Source of the DNA: Acetobacteraceae bacterium
Lineage (GTDB): Bacteria > Pseudomonadota > Alphaproteobacteria > Acetobacterales > Acetobacteraceae
Length of the DNA stretch: 64,000 nt
Direction of reading: 5' to 3'
Assembly: GCA_024280945.1 (NCBI GenBank)
Contig: JAMXLO010000088.1
Span: forward strand, 1-64,000
Of this stretch, positions 56,025-64,000 are shown in pieces. The notes beneath the pieces were generated by a model that worked only from the letters and a program-made list of their open reading frames with translations, made no database searches and had not been told where the DNA came from. The stretch's first letter is position 1, and every line of letters starts with the position of its first letter. The translations under genes and the position numbers were made by a program.

Positions 56025-57494
56025 TCATGAGCCGGGAGGGCCCTTTTGCCCAGACGTTGCGCGTCGCAACTCAGGCGGACGCGGAGGGTAATTGTCGAGG
56101 AACTGGCGCAGTGGTTCGGACGTGGTGACGGCTGTTTCTCCGGACGCCACCAGCAAATCGACGTCGTGCTGCCGCAAACTCAGTCCCGTCGGGATGGCCA
56201 GCAGTTGGTCCTTCTGGAGACTGTCCGGCATCGCCGCGAGCGAGATATGCACAAGCTCGCCCTGCACATCGTCGCATGGAGTATCGTAGACCACCTTGCC
56301 TTCGGAGCACCGCGCGTTCTGGATGGCACGCACCACACCCTTTATCTGGCTGGACACCGTGCTCAAAGTCTCGAAGTTGTAGCGATCGATCTGGCCGCCG
56401 CTCACCAGGCCCAATAGCGAGAACAGGCCACCGACGATCTTTTGCTGCGCGACGGACGCATCCTGCGCGCCTTGGCCGTCTACGCTGATCACCAGGATGC
56501 GGCGGAGATGGTCGTAACCCAGGCTTTTGATCGTCTCGGGTGATGCTGCCACATACTCCATCATCGAGCCCGCGACACGCAGGCCGAGATTGTCAGAGAT
56601 ACCACCATCGGCAAGGTGCACATATTTCGTGCGATTGGGGTCCAGGTAGCGATTGGTCAGTTGTGCCTGTGTACCGATCCTGGACAGGGGATTGCGCCGT
56701 TCTTCAGCGGTGACGCGGCGTTCCCAGCCGGGCACACGCCCGCCGCAGTCCGCGGCGTGGTTGGTCAACGTGATCGGCGAGAACAGCCCTGGGAACCCGT
56801 TGGAAGCAGCGACGGCGCGCGCAAGCGGAAATTCCGATAGGTCGGAGCAGATGATATCGAAGCCTTCTTGCGTGAAGAGGAACGGAGCACCGTAGCTGAT
56901 GTCCGTTGCTCCAATCGCGATGATCGGTCGGCCAAGCGCCTTCAGGTCCTCATAGGTGGCGCCATGGAACATCGTTCGGTCATAGACCCGTTCCATGTAG
57001 TCGTTTGTGCCCACTGTCGGGTCCGCGATCCATCCCCAGTTCCAGGGCAGCAGGTAGATGCCGTAGATGTAGGCGTTGGTGTCCGAGTACAGAAAGTCCT
57101 GCTCGTACTGGCCGAACATCTTGTCGCGGTGCAGGCCATAATAGGCGGCGGTGAAGCTGCCTCCGGAAATGCCGGAGATCCCGTCCAGTTGCGACAGCAG
57201 CGAGCGACCGTCACCTGGAAGGGTGACCTGGCCCATGCCTTTCAAGGCGCCATACGCGTAGGCTGCAGACCGTTTTCCGCCGCCGGACATGGCGACCAGG
57301 ATCAGCAGATCAGGGATCTGTCGAACTCGGGTCACCGAGTCGATCCGGTACCCGCCGGCAGAGATGGTTTCGCTTCCCGACGGCTCAAGTTTGGACTGAG
57401 GCAGGGGTGTCGTATCGACGACAGTGAGCGATGCACACCCCGGCAGCAGCGTTGCAACCAGCATCATTGCGAGGCGTAGACACTGGCGCAGCAT
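56025..57494 (-). CDS. Patatin-like phospholipase lipoprotein
   Basis: 489 residues. The N-terminus MLRQCLRLAMMLVATLLPGCAS is a lipoprotein signal (lipobox LPGC). The patatin core follows: AMSGGGKRSAAYAYGAL (oxyanion-type loop), GISGISGGSFTAAYYGLH with the nucleophile Ser in G-x-S-G-G, and the Asp of LADGGISDNLGLRV completing the Ser-Asp dyad. A lipid acyl hydrolase in the envelope is expected. A TTG at 57512 would overlap the previous stop; ATG 57494 gives the cleaner signal peptide. Last gene of the RND operon. Confidence 0.85.
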   Translation of the reverse strand: MLRQCLRLAMMLVATLLPGCASLTVVDTTPLPQSKLEPSGSETISAGGYRIDSVTRVRQIPDLLILVAMSGGGKRSAAYAYGALKGMGQVTLPGDGRSLLSQLDGISGISGGSFTAAYYGLHRDKMFGQYEQDFLYSDTNAYIYGIYLLPWNWGWIADPTVGTNDYMERVYDRTMFHGATYEDLKALGRPIIAIGATDISYGAPFLFTQEGFDIICSDLSEFPLARAVAASNGFPGLFSPITLTNHAADCGGRVPGWERRVTAEERRNPLSRIGTQAQLTNRYLDPNRTKYVHLADGGISDNLGLRVAGSMMEYVAASPETIKSLGYDHLRRILVISVDGQGAQDASVAQQKIVGGLFSLLGLVSGGQIDRYNFETLSTVSSQIKGVVRAIQNARCSEGKVVYDTPCDDVQGELVHISLAAMPDSLQKDQLLAIPTGLSLRQHDVDLLVASGETAVTTSEPLRQFLDNYPPRPPELRRATSGQKGPPGS

Positions 57495-57508
57495 TGTCGA
57501 ACTGGAAC

Positions 57509-57787
57509 TCAATGTGCGGTTGAGGAAGAACTCCTGCCGGCAGCATAGCCCTGCTGATAAGCAGACTGCTCATTCTTCTTCACGTTATCATATATGAGTC
57601 CGCCGGCTAAACCCGCTGCGGCGCCGGCGACCGCTCCAAGCGCCGCGTTGCCGCCGATAGCACCGAGGACCGCGCCGCCAGCTGTGCCGATGGCAGTTCC
57701 CGACAACGCACGCTGCTGGGTTTGATTCATGTTCGAGCAGCCGGTCAGGGCGAGGACACAGGCGAGCAGGGCGATGGTGGGTTTCAT
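57509..57787 (-). CDS. Glycine-zipper lipoprotein
   Basis: 92 residues. Lipobox LALTGCS with Cys at about residue 17, then a glycine-zipper: ALSGTAIGTAGGAVLGAIGG and LGAVAGAAAGLAGGLIYD, ending with KKNEQSAYQQGYAAGR. Such small outer-membrane lipoproteins (YMGG/OmpA-glycine-zipper types) insert helices into the envelope. The second ATG (57787) is better spaced from GGAGG than the first (57793). It lies between the Rap1a-like and patatin genes. Confidence 0.85.
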   Translation of the reverse strand: MKPTIALLACVLALTGCSNMNQTQQRALSGTAIGTAGGAVLGAIGGNAALGAVAGAAAGLAGGLIYDNVKKNEQSAYQQGYAAGRSSSSTAH

Positions 57788-57807
57788 GGTCATCCTCCGT
57801 CAGATCG

Positions 57808-58206
57808 TCAGCGGCCGCGCGGGCATGGGAATTGCTGCGTCAGGAACGTGGCTATGGCATCAGCCGGCGGCAGGGCTGACCGCGCGGGATCCGCTTTTGC
57901 CCACTGCACGAAGTTCGCTATGCCCTCATTGCGGCTGGGCATCTGACTCGGCATACAGAACATGTGCCGCGACTTGTGGGCCATCTCCTGCTCCTGCAGC
58001 ACACGGAATACGCCAACAGTAAACCCATGGCAGAAGTTTACGGCGGCTGTGTACAGCGCGTCGGATTGCGCGGCCGTGCACAGCTCGGTCAGGTCACCAG
58101 TACTGTGCAGCAAGAAGGCGTTTTCAGTCACCGCGGCTTGGGCCGAACCGGCCGACAGTCCAATACAAAGTGCAAAGCCGGAAAGCCATCCGTTGACGCG
58201 CATCAT
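57808..58206 (-). CDS. Rap1a/Tai-like periplasmic protein
   Basis: 132 residues. Signal peptide ([18 protein letters not shown]), then the pattern of the Rap1a/Tai family: [33 protein letters not shown], later MFCMPSQM and FPCPRG, giving four cysteines for two disulfides. Rap1a proteins are known as immunity proteins to type VI amidase effectors, but most relatives have no effector beside them and none is seen here. ATGA overlap with the RND pump. Confidence 0.78.
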   Translation of the reverse strand: MMRVNGWLSGFALCIGLSAGSAQAAVTENAFLLHSTGDLTELCTAAQSDALYTAAVNFCHGFTVGVFRVLQEQEMAHKSRHMFCMPSQMPSRNEGIANFVQWAKADPARSALPPADAIATFLTQQFPCPRGR

Positions 58207-61200
58207 TCTCCTCCTTGCGGTCGTACCAGCGCTGAGTGATCCGGCGCATCCTGTGGATGTGGGTGTGGGACCACCGGACGAGCCGATGAGCGAAGCCGCT
58301 CGCGAATATACTGAAAAATCACGTAGAGTGCGGGAATTGCGAAAATGCCGATGAACGACGCCGTCAGCATGCCGCCGAACACCGGCGTGCCGACATTGCG
58401 TCGCGCCAGGCGTGACGGCCCTTCGGCCACCACCAGCGGCAGCAGGCCAAGAATAAAGGCGAACGACGTCATCATCACTGGGCGGAAGCGCAGACGTGCG
58501 CCCTCGGTCGCCGCTTCCAGCAAAGGCATGCCCTCGGCTCGGCGCTCCTTGGCGAACTCAACAATCAGAATGCCATTCTTCGCCGCCAGACCGATCAGCA
58601 CCACCATGCCAATCTGTGCATAGAGATCGAGTGTCAGGCCGGCGGCGACGATGGCAGCATAGGAGCCGACCACGCCCACGGTGACCGAGAGCAGGACCGG
58701 TATCGGAATTGTCCAGCTCTCGTAGAGCGCGACCAGGAACAGGTAAGCGAACAGCACCGCAAAGCCGAGGATGATCTCGGTCTTGCCTTCGGCGCGCTTC
58801 TCTTGGAACGACACGTCCGTCCACTGGCCTTGATAGCCGCGCGGCAGTGTCCTGTCCGCCACCTGTTCCATCGCCGCCAGTGCCTGGCCGGAGGAGATGC
58901 CTGGCGCCGGGCTGCCCTGTATGGTGACGGCGGTCCTGTTGTTGTAGCGGATAAGCGCCTGCGGCCCGATGATCGGGCGCACCTCGACCAGGCTGCGCAG
59001 CGGGATCATCTCGCCGTCGGCGTTGCGCACGTTGATCCGATAGATGTCGTCGATCGAGGATCGATCCTGTGCTTCCGCCTGAACCTGCACCTGCCAGGTA
59101 CGGCCGAACAGGTTCATGTCGTTGACGTAGTAGCCGCCCAACGAGGCCTGCAGCGTCTGGAAGATCGACGAAAGATCGACCTTGAGCACCTGCGCCTTGT
59201 CGCGGTCGATATCGAGGTAGACCGACGGCGTTGCCGGCGAGAAGGTGCTGAACACGCGGCTGAGCTTCGGATCCTGGTTCGCCGCAACGAGCAGACCGCG
59301 CAGTACGCGCGCGAGTGCTGCGGGTCCGCCCCCCCCGGTATCCTGCAGCACGTAGCTGAACCCACCGCCGGTTCCCAGGCCGATAATTGGCGGTGGCGCC
59401 AGAGGCACAGCCTGACCGCCGCGCATCTGCCGGAAAGTCTGGCCCAATCGCGCGATCATCGCCTGTGCCGACTGGGACGGATCAGCACGGTCGTCGAACG
59501 GCTTGAGCGAGACGATCAGGAACGCAGCGTTCGATTGCGAGTAGTTGTCGATGAAGTTCAGTCCGATCGTGGCCGAGTAATCCTGGATCGCGTGCTCCCG
59601 TTTCAGCACGTCCTCGATCTGGCGGACAAAATCGGATGTGCGGCCGATCGAGGCCCCGTCCGGCAACTGGACGACCACAAAAAATGCGCCCTGATCATCT
59701 TCCGGCAGGAAGCCGGTCGGCGTGATCCTGCCCAGTCCCACCACGCCGGCGACGGCGACACCGACCATCACCAGGCCGATGATCGAGATACGCACCAGCC
59801 GTGCGACGATCGCGCCGTAACCGTCGCGCACCCAGTCGATGCCGCGCATCAGCGCCCCGATCGGTCCGCGGCGAGGTCCATGATGTGATCGCAGGAAAAC
59901 GGCGCACAGCGCCGGCGACAGCGTCAGTGCATTGATCGCGGAGAGGAACATCGCTACCGCGACGGTGACGGCGAACTGGCGGAACAATTCCCCGGAAATG
60001 CCGGGAATGAACGCCACCGGCACAAACACCGAAAGCAGCACGAGAGTGATAGCGATGATCGGTGCAACGATCTGGCTCATCGCCAGCTTGGTGGCCTCGC
60101 CGGGCGACAGCTCGGGATGCTGCTCCATCACGTGCTCGACCTGCTCGACCACCACGATCGCATCGTCCACCACGATGCCGATCGCCAGAACCACCGCCAG
60201 CAACGATACGGTGTTCGCCGAGTAGCCGATCGCGCTCAACACGATGAATGTGCCGATCAGGCTGACCGGCACCGCGATACTGGGGATCAGCGTGGCGCGC
60301 AGGCTGCCAAGGAACAGGTAGACGACCAGAACCACGAGGATGAAAGCCTCGACGAGGGTCTTCTGCACCTCGTGGATCGTGGCGGTGACGAAGGTGGTCG
60401 GGTCGTACGTGACCTTCCACGCCAGGTCGTCCGGAAAATCCTTGGCACCGCCCGCCATCACCTGCTTGACGCCGGCGAGTGCCGTCAGTGCGTTGGCACC
60501 AGGTGCCTGGTACACCGCGAGCAGTGCGGCGGGCGATCCGTTCAGGCGCGTCGAGCGGTCCAGGTTTGCCGCTCCCAGTTCCAGCCGCGCGATGTCGCCG
60601 AGTCGCAGCACCGAACCATCTGGATTAGTGCGGATGACGATCTGCCCGAATTCGGCTGCCGATGTCAGTCGGCCCTTGGTCTGCACGTTGAGTTGCAGCT
60701 GTTGTTCGTTGGACGTGGGCCGTGCGCCCAAGCGCCCAACGGCGGCCTGCACGTTCTGCTTCTGGATCGCGTTGATGACGTCGGCAGTGGTCAGGTTGAG
60801 CCCGGTCAACTTGTCGGTCTGCACCCAGGCTCGCATCGAATAGTCCTGTGGTCCGAACAGCGTTGCGTCGCCCACGCCCGGCGAGCTCTTGATCTGGTCC
60901 AGCAGGTTGATCGTGGCATAGTTCGAGATGAACAGTTCATCATGTGTCTGCTTCGGCGAATACAGCGCGATGACACCCAGCAGCGCCGAAGACTGCTGCT
61001 TGACCGTGACGCCTTGCTTCTGCACATCCTGCGGCAGCTTGGACAGCGCGACCTGCACGCGGTTGTTGACGTTGACGGTATCGATGTCGGGATCGGTGCC
61101 GAGTTCGAACGACACTTTCAGCGAATAGCTGCCATCGTTGCCGCTGACGCTTTTCATGTAGATCATCTTGTCCACGCCGATCACCTGGCTCTCGATCGGC

Positions 61201-61391
61201 TGCGCGATCGTGGCGTCGACGATGGCGGCAGAAGCTCCGGGATACAGCGTGGTGACCGATACCTGCGGTGGCACGATATCGGGGTATTGCGCGACCGGAA
61301 TCACCAGCAGGGACAGCAGCCCGGCAATGGTGGTGACGATGGCAATAACCGTCGCCAGTCGCGGTCGCTCGATGAAGATCGCGGAGAACAT
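58203..61391 (-). CDS. RND multidrug efflux pump, inner-membrane subunit
   Basis: 1062 residues, the size of AcrB/MexB-type hydrophobe-amphiphile pumps, with twelve membrane helices and two large periplasmic loops. The proton-relay Asp pair is in [18 protein letters not shown] and the relay Lys in [18 protein letters not shown]. The C-terminus [19 protein letters not shown] is typical. It exports drugs or lipids with the adaptor encoded 3 bases upstream. No TolC-type channel gene is in the operon. The three following genes are envelope proteins. Confidence 0.95.
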   Translation of the reverse strand: MFSAIFIERPRLATVIAIVTTIAGLLSLLVIPVAQYPDIVPPQVSVTTLYPGASAAIVDATIAQPIESQVIGVDKMIYMKSVSGNDGSYSLKVSFELGTDPDIDTVNVNNRVQVALSKLPQDVQKQGVTVKQQSSALLGVIALYSPKQTHDELFISNYATINLLDQIKSSPGVGDATLFGPQDYSMRAWVQTDKLTGLNLTTADVINAIQKQNVQAAVGRLGARPTSNEQQLQLNVQTKGRLTSAAEFGQIVIRTNPDGSVLRLGDIARLELGAANLDRSTRLNGSPAALLAVYQAPGANALTALAGVKQVMAGGAKDFPDDLAWKVTYDPTTFVTATIHEVQKTLVEAFILVVLVVYLFLGSLRATLIPSIAVPVSLIGTFIVLSAIGYSANTVSLLAVVLAIGIVVDDAIVVVEQVEHVMEQHPELSPGEATKLAMSQIVAPIIAITLVLLSVFVPVAFIPGISGELFRQFAVTVAVAMFLSAINALTLSPALCAVFLRSHHGPRRGPIGALMRGIDWVRDGYGAIVARLVRISIIGLVMVGVAVAGVVGLGRITPTGFLPEDDQGAFFVVVQLPDGASIGRTSDFVRQIEDVLKREHAIQDYSATIGLNFIDNYSQSNAAFLIVSLKPFDDRADPSQSAQAMIARLGQTFRQMRGGQAVPLAPPPIIGLGTGGGFSYVLQDTGGGGPAALARVLRGLLVAANQDPKLSRVFSTFSPATPSVYLDIDRDKAQVLKVDLSSIFQTLQASLGGYYVNDMNLFGRTWQVQVQAEAQDRSSIDDIYRINVRNADGEMIPLRSLVEVRPIIGPQALIRYNNRTAVTIQGSPAPGISSGQALAAMEQVADRTLPRGYQGQWTDVSFQEKRAEGKTEIILGFAVLFAYLFLVALYESWTIPIPVLLSVTVGVVGSYAAIVAAGLTLDLYAQIGMVVLIGLAAKNGILIVEFAKERRAEGMPLLEAATEGARLRFRPVMMTSFAFILGLLPLVVAEGPSRLARRNVGTPVFGGMLTASFIGIFAIPALYVIFQYIRERLRSSARPVVPHPHPQDAPDHSALVRPQGGE

Positions 61392-61394
61392 GTC

Positions 61395-62510
61395 TCAGCC
61401 TTGGCTTTGCGGCGAAATCACCGGAGTGGCAATGACTGCGGTGCCAGGACGCAGGGTCTCCATCCCCTGAACGACCACCTGTTCACCACCCTTAAGACCA
61501 TCCTCGACGATTGCGTTCGCGCCGGATTCTCCGCCAAGCTTGACGCGTCGCACCTCGGCCTTGCCATCCACGACCAGAAACACATACGGCCCTTGCTGAT
61601 CCACGATCAGTGCCGACTGCGGGACGAGCACCTTCTCCTGGGGTTTGTCGCCTTCGACGGAAACTCGCACGAGCTGTCCGTCGATCAGCCGGCCATCGGG
61701 ATTGGCGATGGTGGCGCGCACCAGCACGGTATCCGTCGCGCGGTCCACCTGCACGTTGACGAAGTCGATCCGCCCAGTCTGGTCGTACTGAGTGCCGTTG
61801 GAGAAACGGATCCCAATCTTCAGCGCCTGCGCTTCGCCTTTGCCGCGGCGCGTCTCCTCCGCCTCGATACCCAGGAATATGCGTTGGCTGACGGGGAACG
61901 CCACGTACATCGGATCGCGGCTGACGATCACCGTCAGCGGCCCGCTGTCCGGACTAACGACGTTGCCTTTGGTGACAGCAGTGCGGCCGATCTCGCCGCT
62001 GATCGGGGCGGTGATCTCGGTGTAGCCCAGGTTCACATTCGCCGTCTTAAGGTTGGCATCCGCGATGATGACTGCGCCCTGCGCCGACTTCTGCTCGGCC
62101 GTCCGAACATCCAGCAGCGCCCGAGATGCGGCGTCAGTCTTCACCAGTTCCTGTGTGCGAGCGAGCTGCGCCGTCGCGTTCGCCAAGGTGCCCTGTGCCT
62201 TCAGCAGGTCACCTTGTGCCTGCTGCACCGCTGCCTGGAAGGTATCCGGCTCGATACGGTAAAGAACGTCGCCCTCCTTCACATAGGCACCGTCCTTGAA
62301 CAGCACGTCCTCCAGATAGCCGGTGATGCGGGCCCGGACGTCGACGCGATTGATCGCCTCCACCCGACCGACGAACTCGGTCGCCTGAGTGATTGGCCGC
62401 AGCGCAGCGGCCACAGTCCCGACGGAGATGGCCGCCGGCTGCTGGGCCCATCCTGTCGGCGCTGCAACGAGCAGCCCCGCAACCGCGGTGGCCCAGAAAA
62501 ATGATCGCAT
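61395..62510 (-). CDS. RND efflux periplasmic adaptor (membrane fusion protein)
   Basis: 371 residues. Signal peptide MRSFFWATAVAGLLVAAPTGWAQ, lipoyl/barrel-sandwich halves (VDVRARITGYLEDVLFKDGAYVKEGD and NLGYTEITAPISGEIGRT), a helical hairpin between them, and C-terminal beta-barrel. The Ala at the +1 lipobox place means it is periplasmic rather than acylated. ATG 62510 is chosen because the longer form from 62555 has no signal peptide at its start. It couples the pump at 58203 to an outer-membrane channel encoded elsewhere. Confidence 0.93.
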   Translation of the reverse strand: MRSFFWATAVAGLLVAAPTGWAQQPAAISVGTVAAALRPITQATEFVGRVEAINRVDVRARITGYLEDVLFKDGAYVKEGDVLYRIEPDTFQAAVQQAQGDLLKAQGTLANATAQLARTQELVKTDAASRALLDVRTAEQKSAQGAVIIADANLKTANVNLGYTEITAPISGEIGRTAVTKGNVVSPDSGPLTVIVSRDPMYVAFPVSQRIFLGIEAEETRRGKGEAQALKIGIRFSNGTQYDQTGRIDFVNVQVDRATDTVLVRATIANPDGRLIDGQLVRVSVEGDKPQEKVLVPQSALIVDQQGPYVFLVVDGKAEVRRVKLGGESGANAIVEDGLKGGEQVVVQGMETLRPGTAVIATPVISPQSQG

Positions 62511-62697
62511 GATAAATTCCCCTATCCCTTCTTCTGGCCGCTGGTTCCGGGCCACGTCCCAGCGGTCATTTCTTATTGGTCCGAAGCAGTAACGCAGGCC
62601 ACGCCGCGTGCAAAGGCAAAACTACACTGATGAGGCATTGCAACGTCTTCCAATCAGCTCGATCCGCTTACTCGCAGAGGGTCAGCGCCAGCCTGCA

Positions 62698-62711
62698 TTG
62701 ATCTGGCTCAA
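62698..62711. promoter_or_regulatory. Weak FNR/FixK-like box upstream of the RND operon
   Basis: TTGATCTGGCTCAA matches TTGAT-N4-ATCAA at 9 of 10 positions, in the 228-base gap between fmt and the adaptor gene, about 190 bases from the adaptor ATG. No -10 element is visible at class II spacing, so support is weak. Confidence 0.25.
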
Positions 62712-62738
62712 TGCACAGGGAGCCGGGCATCTGCGCGA

Positions 62739-63647
62739 TCAGCCTCGAAGGAACTCCCCGACGGTGACAGCATGTCCACGCAGGAAATCTTCTGCCGCCA
62801 TTGCCGGACGACCTGCCAACTGCACCCGCGTCAGCCGCAGCGCGCCACTGCCGCAGGCCACGGTGAAATGTCCATCCAGCACAGCGCCGGGCTCGCCAGA
62901 CCGCGGGCACGGCTGGGCTGCCAGCACCTTCAGCATCTTCCCATGCAGGATCGTGAAGGTCCCTGGCCAGGGATCGAAGGCCCGCACCTGTCGTTCGATC
63001 GCTCGGGCATCGCGGGTCCAGTCGATGCGACCGGAATCGCGGCTCAACTTCGGGGCGTAGGTCACGCCTTCATCCGGCTGCGGGACCGGTCGCGGCGTCT
63101 CGGCAAGCGCGCGCAGGATTAGTCGCGCTCCCAGCTCAGCGAGCACCTCATGCATCGTCGCAGCGGTCGCGGCCGGATCGATCGGCACACTCTCCTGCAA
63201 CAGCATGGGACCGGTATCCAGCCCAGGGTCCATCTGCATGATCGTGACCCCCGTTTCCGAGTCGCCGGCCATGATGGCGGCTTGGATCGGAGCGGCGCCG
63301 CGCCAGCGTGGCAGCAGGCTCGCGTGGAGGTTGAAGCAGCCCAGGCGAGGGGCGGTCAGCATCGCCTCCGGCAGGAGCAGCCCGTAGGCCGCCACCACGG
63401 CGGCGTCGAGGCCGAGCGCCGCGAACGCCGCCTGCTCGGCGAGGTTGCTGCGCAGCCGGGTTGGACTTCGCACCTGCAGGCCCAGTTCCTCCGCCACGAC
63501 CTGCACCGGACATGGGCGCAGCGTGTGACCGCGTCCCGCCGGCCTCGGTGGCTGACAGTAGACGGCGGCAAGCTCCTGGCCAGCTCCATGCAGCGCCCGC
63601 AGCGCGGGGATGGCGAACTCTGGGCTGCCCATGAACGCCAGCCGCAT
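62739..63647 (-). CDS. fmt: Methionyl-tRNA formyltransferase
   Basis: 302 residues. [20 protein letters not shown] starts the formyltransferase domain. The catalytic Asn, His and Asp are in [21 protein letters not shown] and [13 protein letters not shown]. The C-terminal OB-like domain ends [12 protein letters not shown]. It formylates Met-tRNA for initiation with 10-formyl-THF. It follows def by four bases, the standard def-fmt arrangement. Confidence 0.96.
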   Translation of the reverse strand: MRLAFMGSPEFAIPALRALHGAGQELAAVYCQPPRPAGRGHTLRPCPVQVVAEELGLQVRSPTRLRSNLAEQAAFAALGLDAAVVAAYGLLLPEAMLTAPRLGCFNLHASLLPRWRGAAPIQAAIMAGDSETGVTIMQMDPGLDTGPMLLQESVPIDPAATAATMHEVLAELGARLILRALAETPRPVPQPDEGVTYAPKLSRDSGRIDWTRDARAIERQVRAFDPWPGTFTILHGKMLKVLAAQPCPRSGEPGAVLDGHFTVACGSGALRLTRVQLAGRPAMAAEDFLRGHAVTVGEFLRG

Positions 63648-63651
63648 AGCG

Positions 63652-64000
63652 CTACATGGCCTCGGCGCGCTTCTGCCGCAGTTCCTTGGCGAGCCGGCGC
63701 AGGATCATGTTGCGCTTCAGCGCAGAAAGGTGGTCGACGAACAGGATTCCGTCCAAGTGGTCGATCTCATGCTGCAGGCAGGCAGCCAGCAGCCCCTCAG
63801 CCTCGATCTGCCGCTTGGCGCCTTCGACATCCATATAGCGCACCATCACGCGCGCCGGCCGTGTCACGTCGGCATATTGCCCCGGGAGCGACAGGCAGCC
63901 CTCCTCGCGGGTAGCCAGCTCCTCGCTCCGGTTAACCACCTCCGGGTTGATAAGCACAATCGGTGCCCGGGTGTCGTCCGGCTGAAGATCAACGATCGCA
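63652..64000 (-). CDS. def: Peptide deformylase (5' end outside the window)
   Basis: About 116 C-terminal residues are present and the frame stays open to the window edge ([22 protein letters not shown]...). Metal-site motifs: Cys in [13 protein letters not shown] and HxxxH in [14 protein letters not shown]. It removes the formyl group from nascent N-formyl-methionine. It is transcribed ahead of fmt with a four-base gap. Only the N-terminal part (motif GxGLAAxQ) is missing because of the window boundary. Confidence 0.95.
   Translation of the reverse strand, partial: AIVDLQPDDTRAPIVLINPEVVNRSEELATREEGCLSLPGQYADVTRPARVMVRYMDVEGAKRQIEAEGLLAACLQHEIDHLDGILFVDHLSALKRNMILRRLAKELRQKRAEAM

Noticed and set aside
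57808-58206. Rap1a-like gene as part of a type VI effector-immunity pair
   Set aside because: No amidase effector, Hcp, VgrG or other type VI gene is nearby, and the gene is embedded in an RND operon. The family name alone does not show immunity function.
60117-62504. 795-residue plus-strand open frame opposite the RND adaptor and pump
   Set aside because: The translation is rich in His, Asp, Arg and Gln without domain resemblance, and both genes on the other strand are unmistakable. It is an antisense frame kept open by GC-rich codons.

Overview
The window reads as chromosomal DNA of a GC-rich alphaproteobacterium, most likely Acetobacteraceae or a close Rhodospirillales relative. This rests on high third-position GC, a 41-residue single-cysteine L36, the style of the class Ia NrdB and QueG proteins, and several short conserved proteins I associate with that group. 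The family-level call is an inference. I saw no tRNA, rRNA or CRISPR array.

Layout. Bases 1-8000 hold a surface-polysaccharide cluster: Wzx-type flippase, Gfo/Idh/MocA oxidoreductase, NAD-dependent epimerase, membrane acyltransferase, FkbM methyltransferase and ExoY-like initiating sugar transferase. It has visibly lower GC in places and is bordered by decayed IS5-type and IS256-type transposases. Bases 9100-15270 carry a ribbon-helix-helix protein, queG, nrdB, an NPPY methyltransferase, a DUF3617 protein, a glyoxalase-fold protein and a class I methyltransferase. Next come a TPR/glycosyltransferase-like protein (15.3-17.2 kb) and a divergent pair, a 2-hydroxyacid dehydrogenase and a sugar-acid (IlvD/Edd) dehydratase (17.2-20 kb).

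Bases 20.3-26.5 kb have a decayed thioredoxin-domain gene, an MgtA-type P-type ATPase preceded by an FNR/FixK-like box, and katG. Bases 26.7-30.8 kb hold a DUF4239 membrane protein, small proteins (one of 26 residues) and a second acyltransferase. A three-gene unit at 30.9-33.3 kb (NMT1/THI5-type binding protein, sulfite-oxidase-fold molybdoenzyme, c-type cytochrome) looks like a SorAB sulfite dehydrogenase. It is followed by an SDR, a PAP2 phosphatase, a ManC/AlgA bifunctional enzyme, an ArsR regulator with a double SRPBCC protein, a TauE/SafE permease, and a cytochrome b561 plus P-type ATPase pair behind a perfect FNR/FixK box.

Bases 42.9-49.98 kb are mixed: a small membrane protein, a hydroxyacid dehydrogenase, an internally deleted amidase, a TauD-fold dioxygenase, a GT-C-like membrane protein, oxyR, a cupin, a methyltransferase and rpmJ. 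Bases 50.1-55.9 kb form a glycolate oxidase cluster: a D-2-hydroxyacid dehydrogenase, glcD, glcE, a small membrane protein, glcF and a TPR protein. Bases 62.5-56.0 kb (minus strand) form a five-gene operon: RND adaptor, RND pump, Rap1a/Tai-like protein, glycine-zipper lipoprotein and patatin-like lipoprotein. The window ends with fmt and a truncated def.

Recurring themes are oxidative and low-oxygen stress (katG, oxyR, FNR-type boxes), hydroxyacid/glycolate metabolism (three 2-hydroxyacid dehydrogenases plus GlcDEF) and sulfite handling (SorAB-like, TauE-like, perhaps TauD-like). No unmistakably new defence or mobile system is visible. The most original material is the RND/patatin operon, the small proteins, and the FNR-type boxes in front of two different P-type ATPases.
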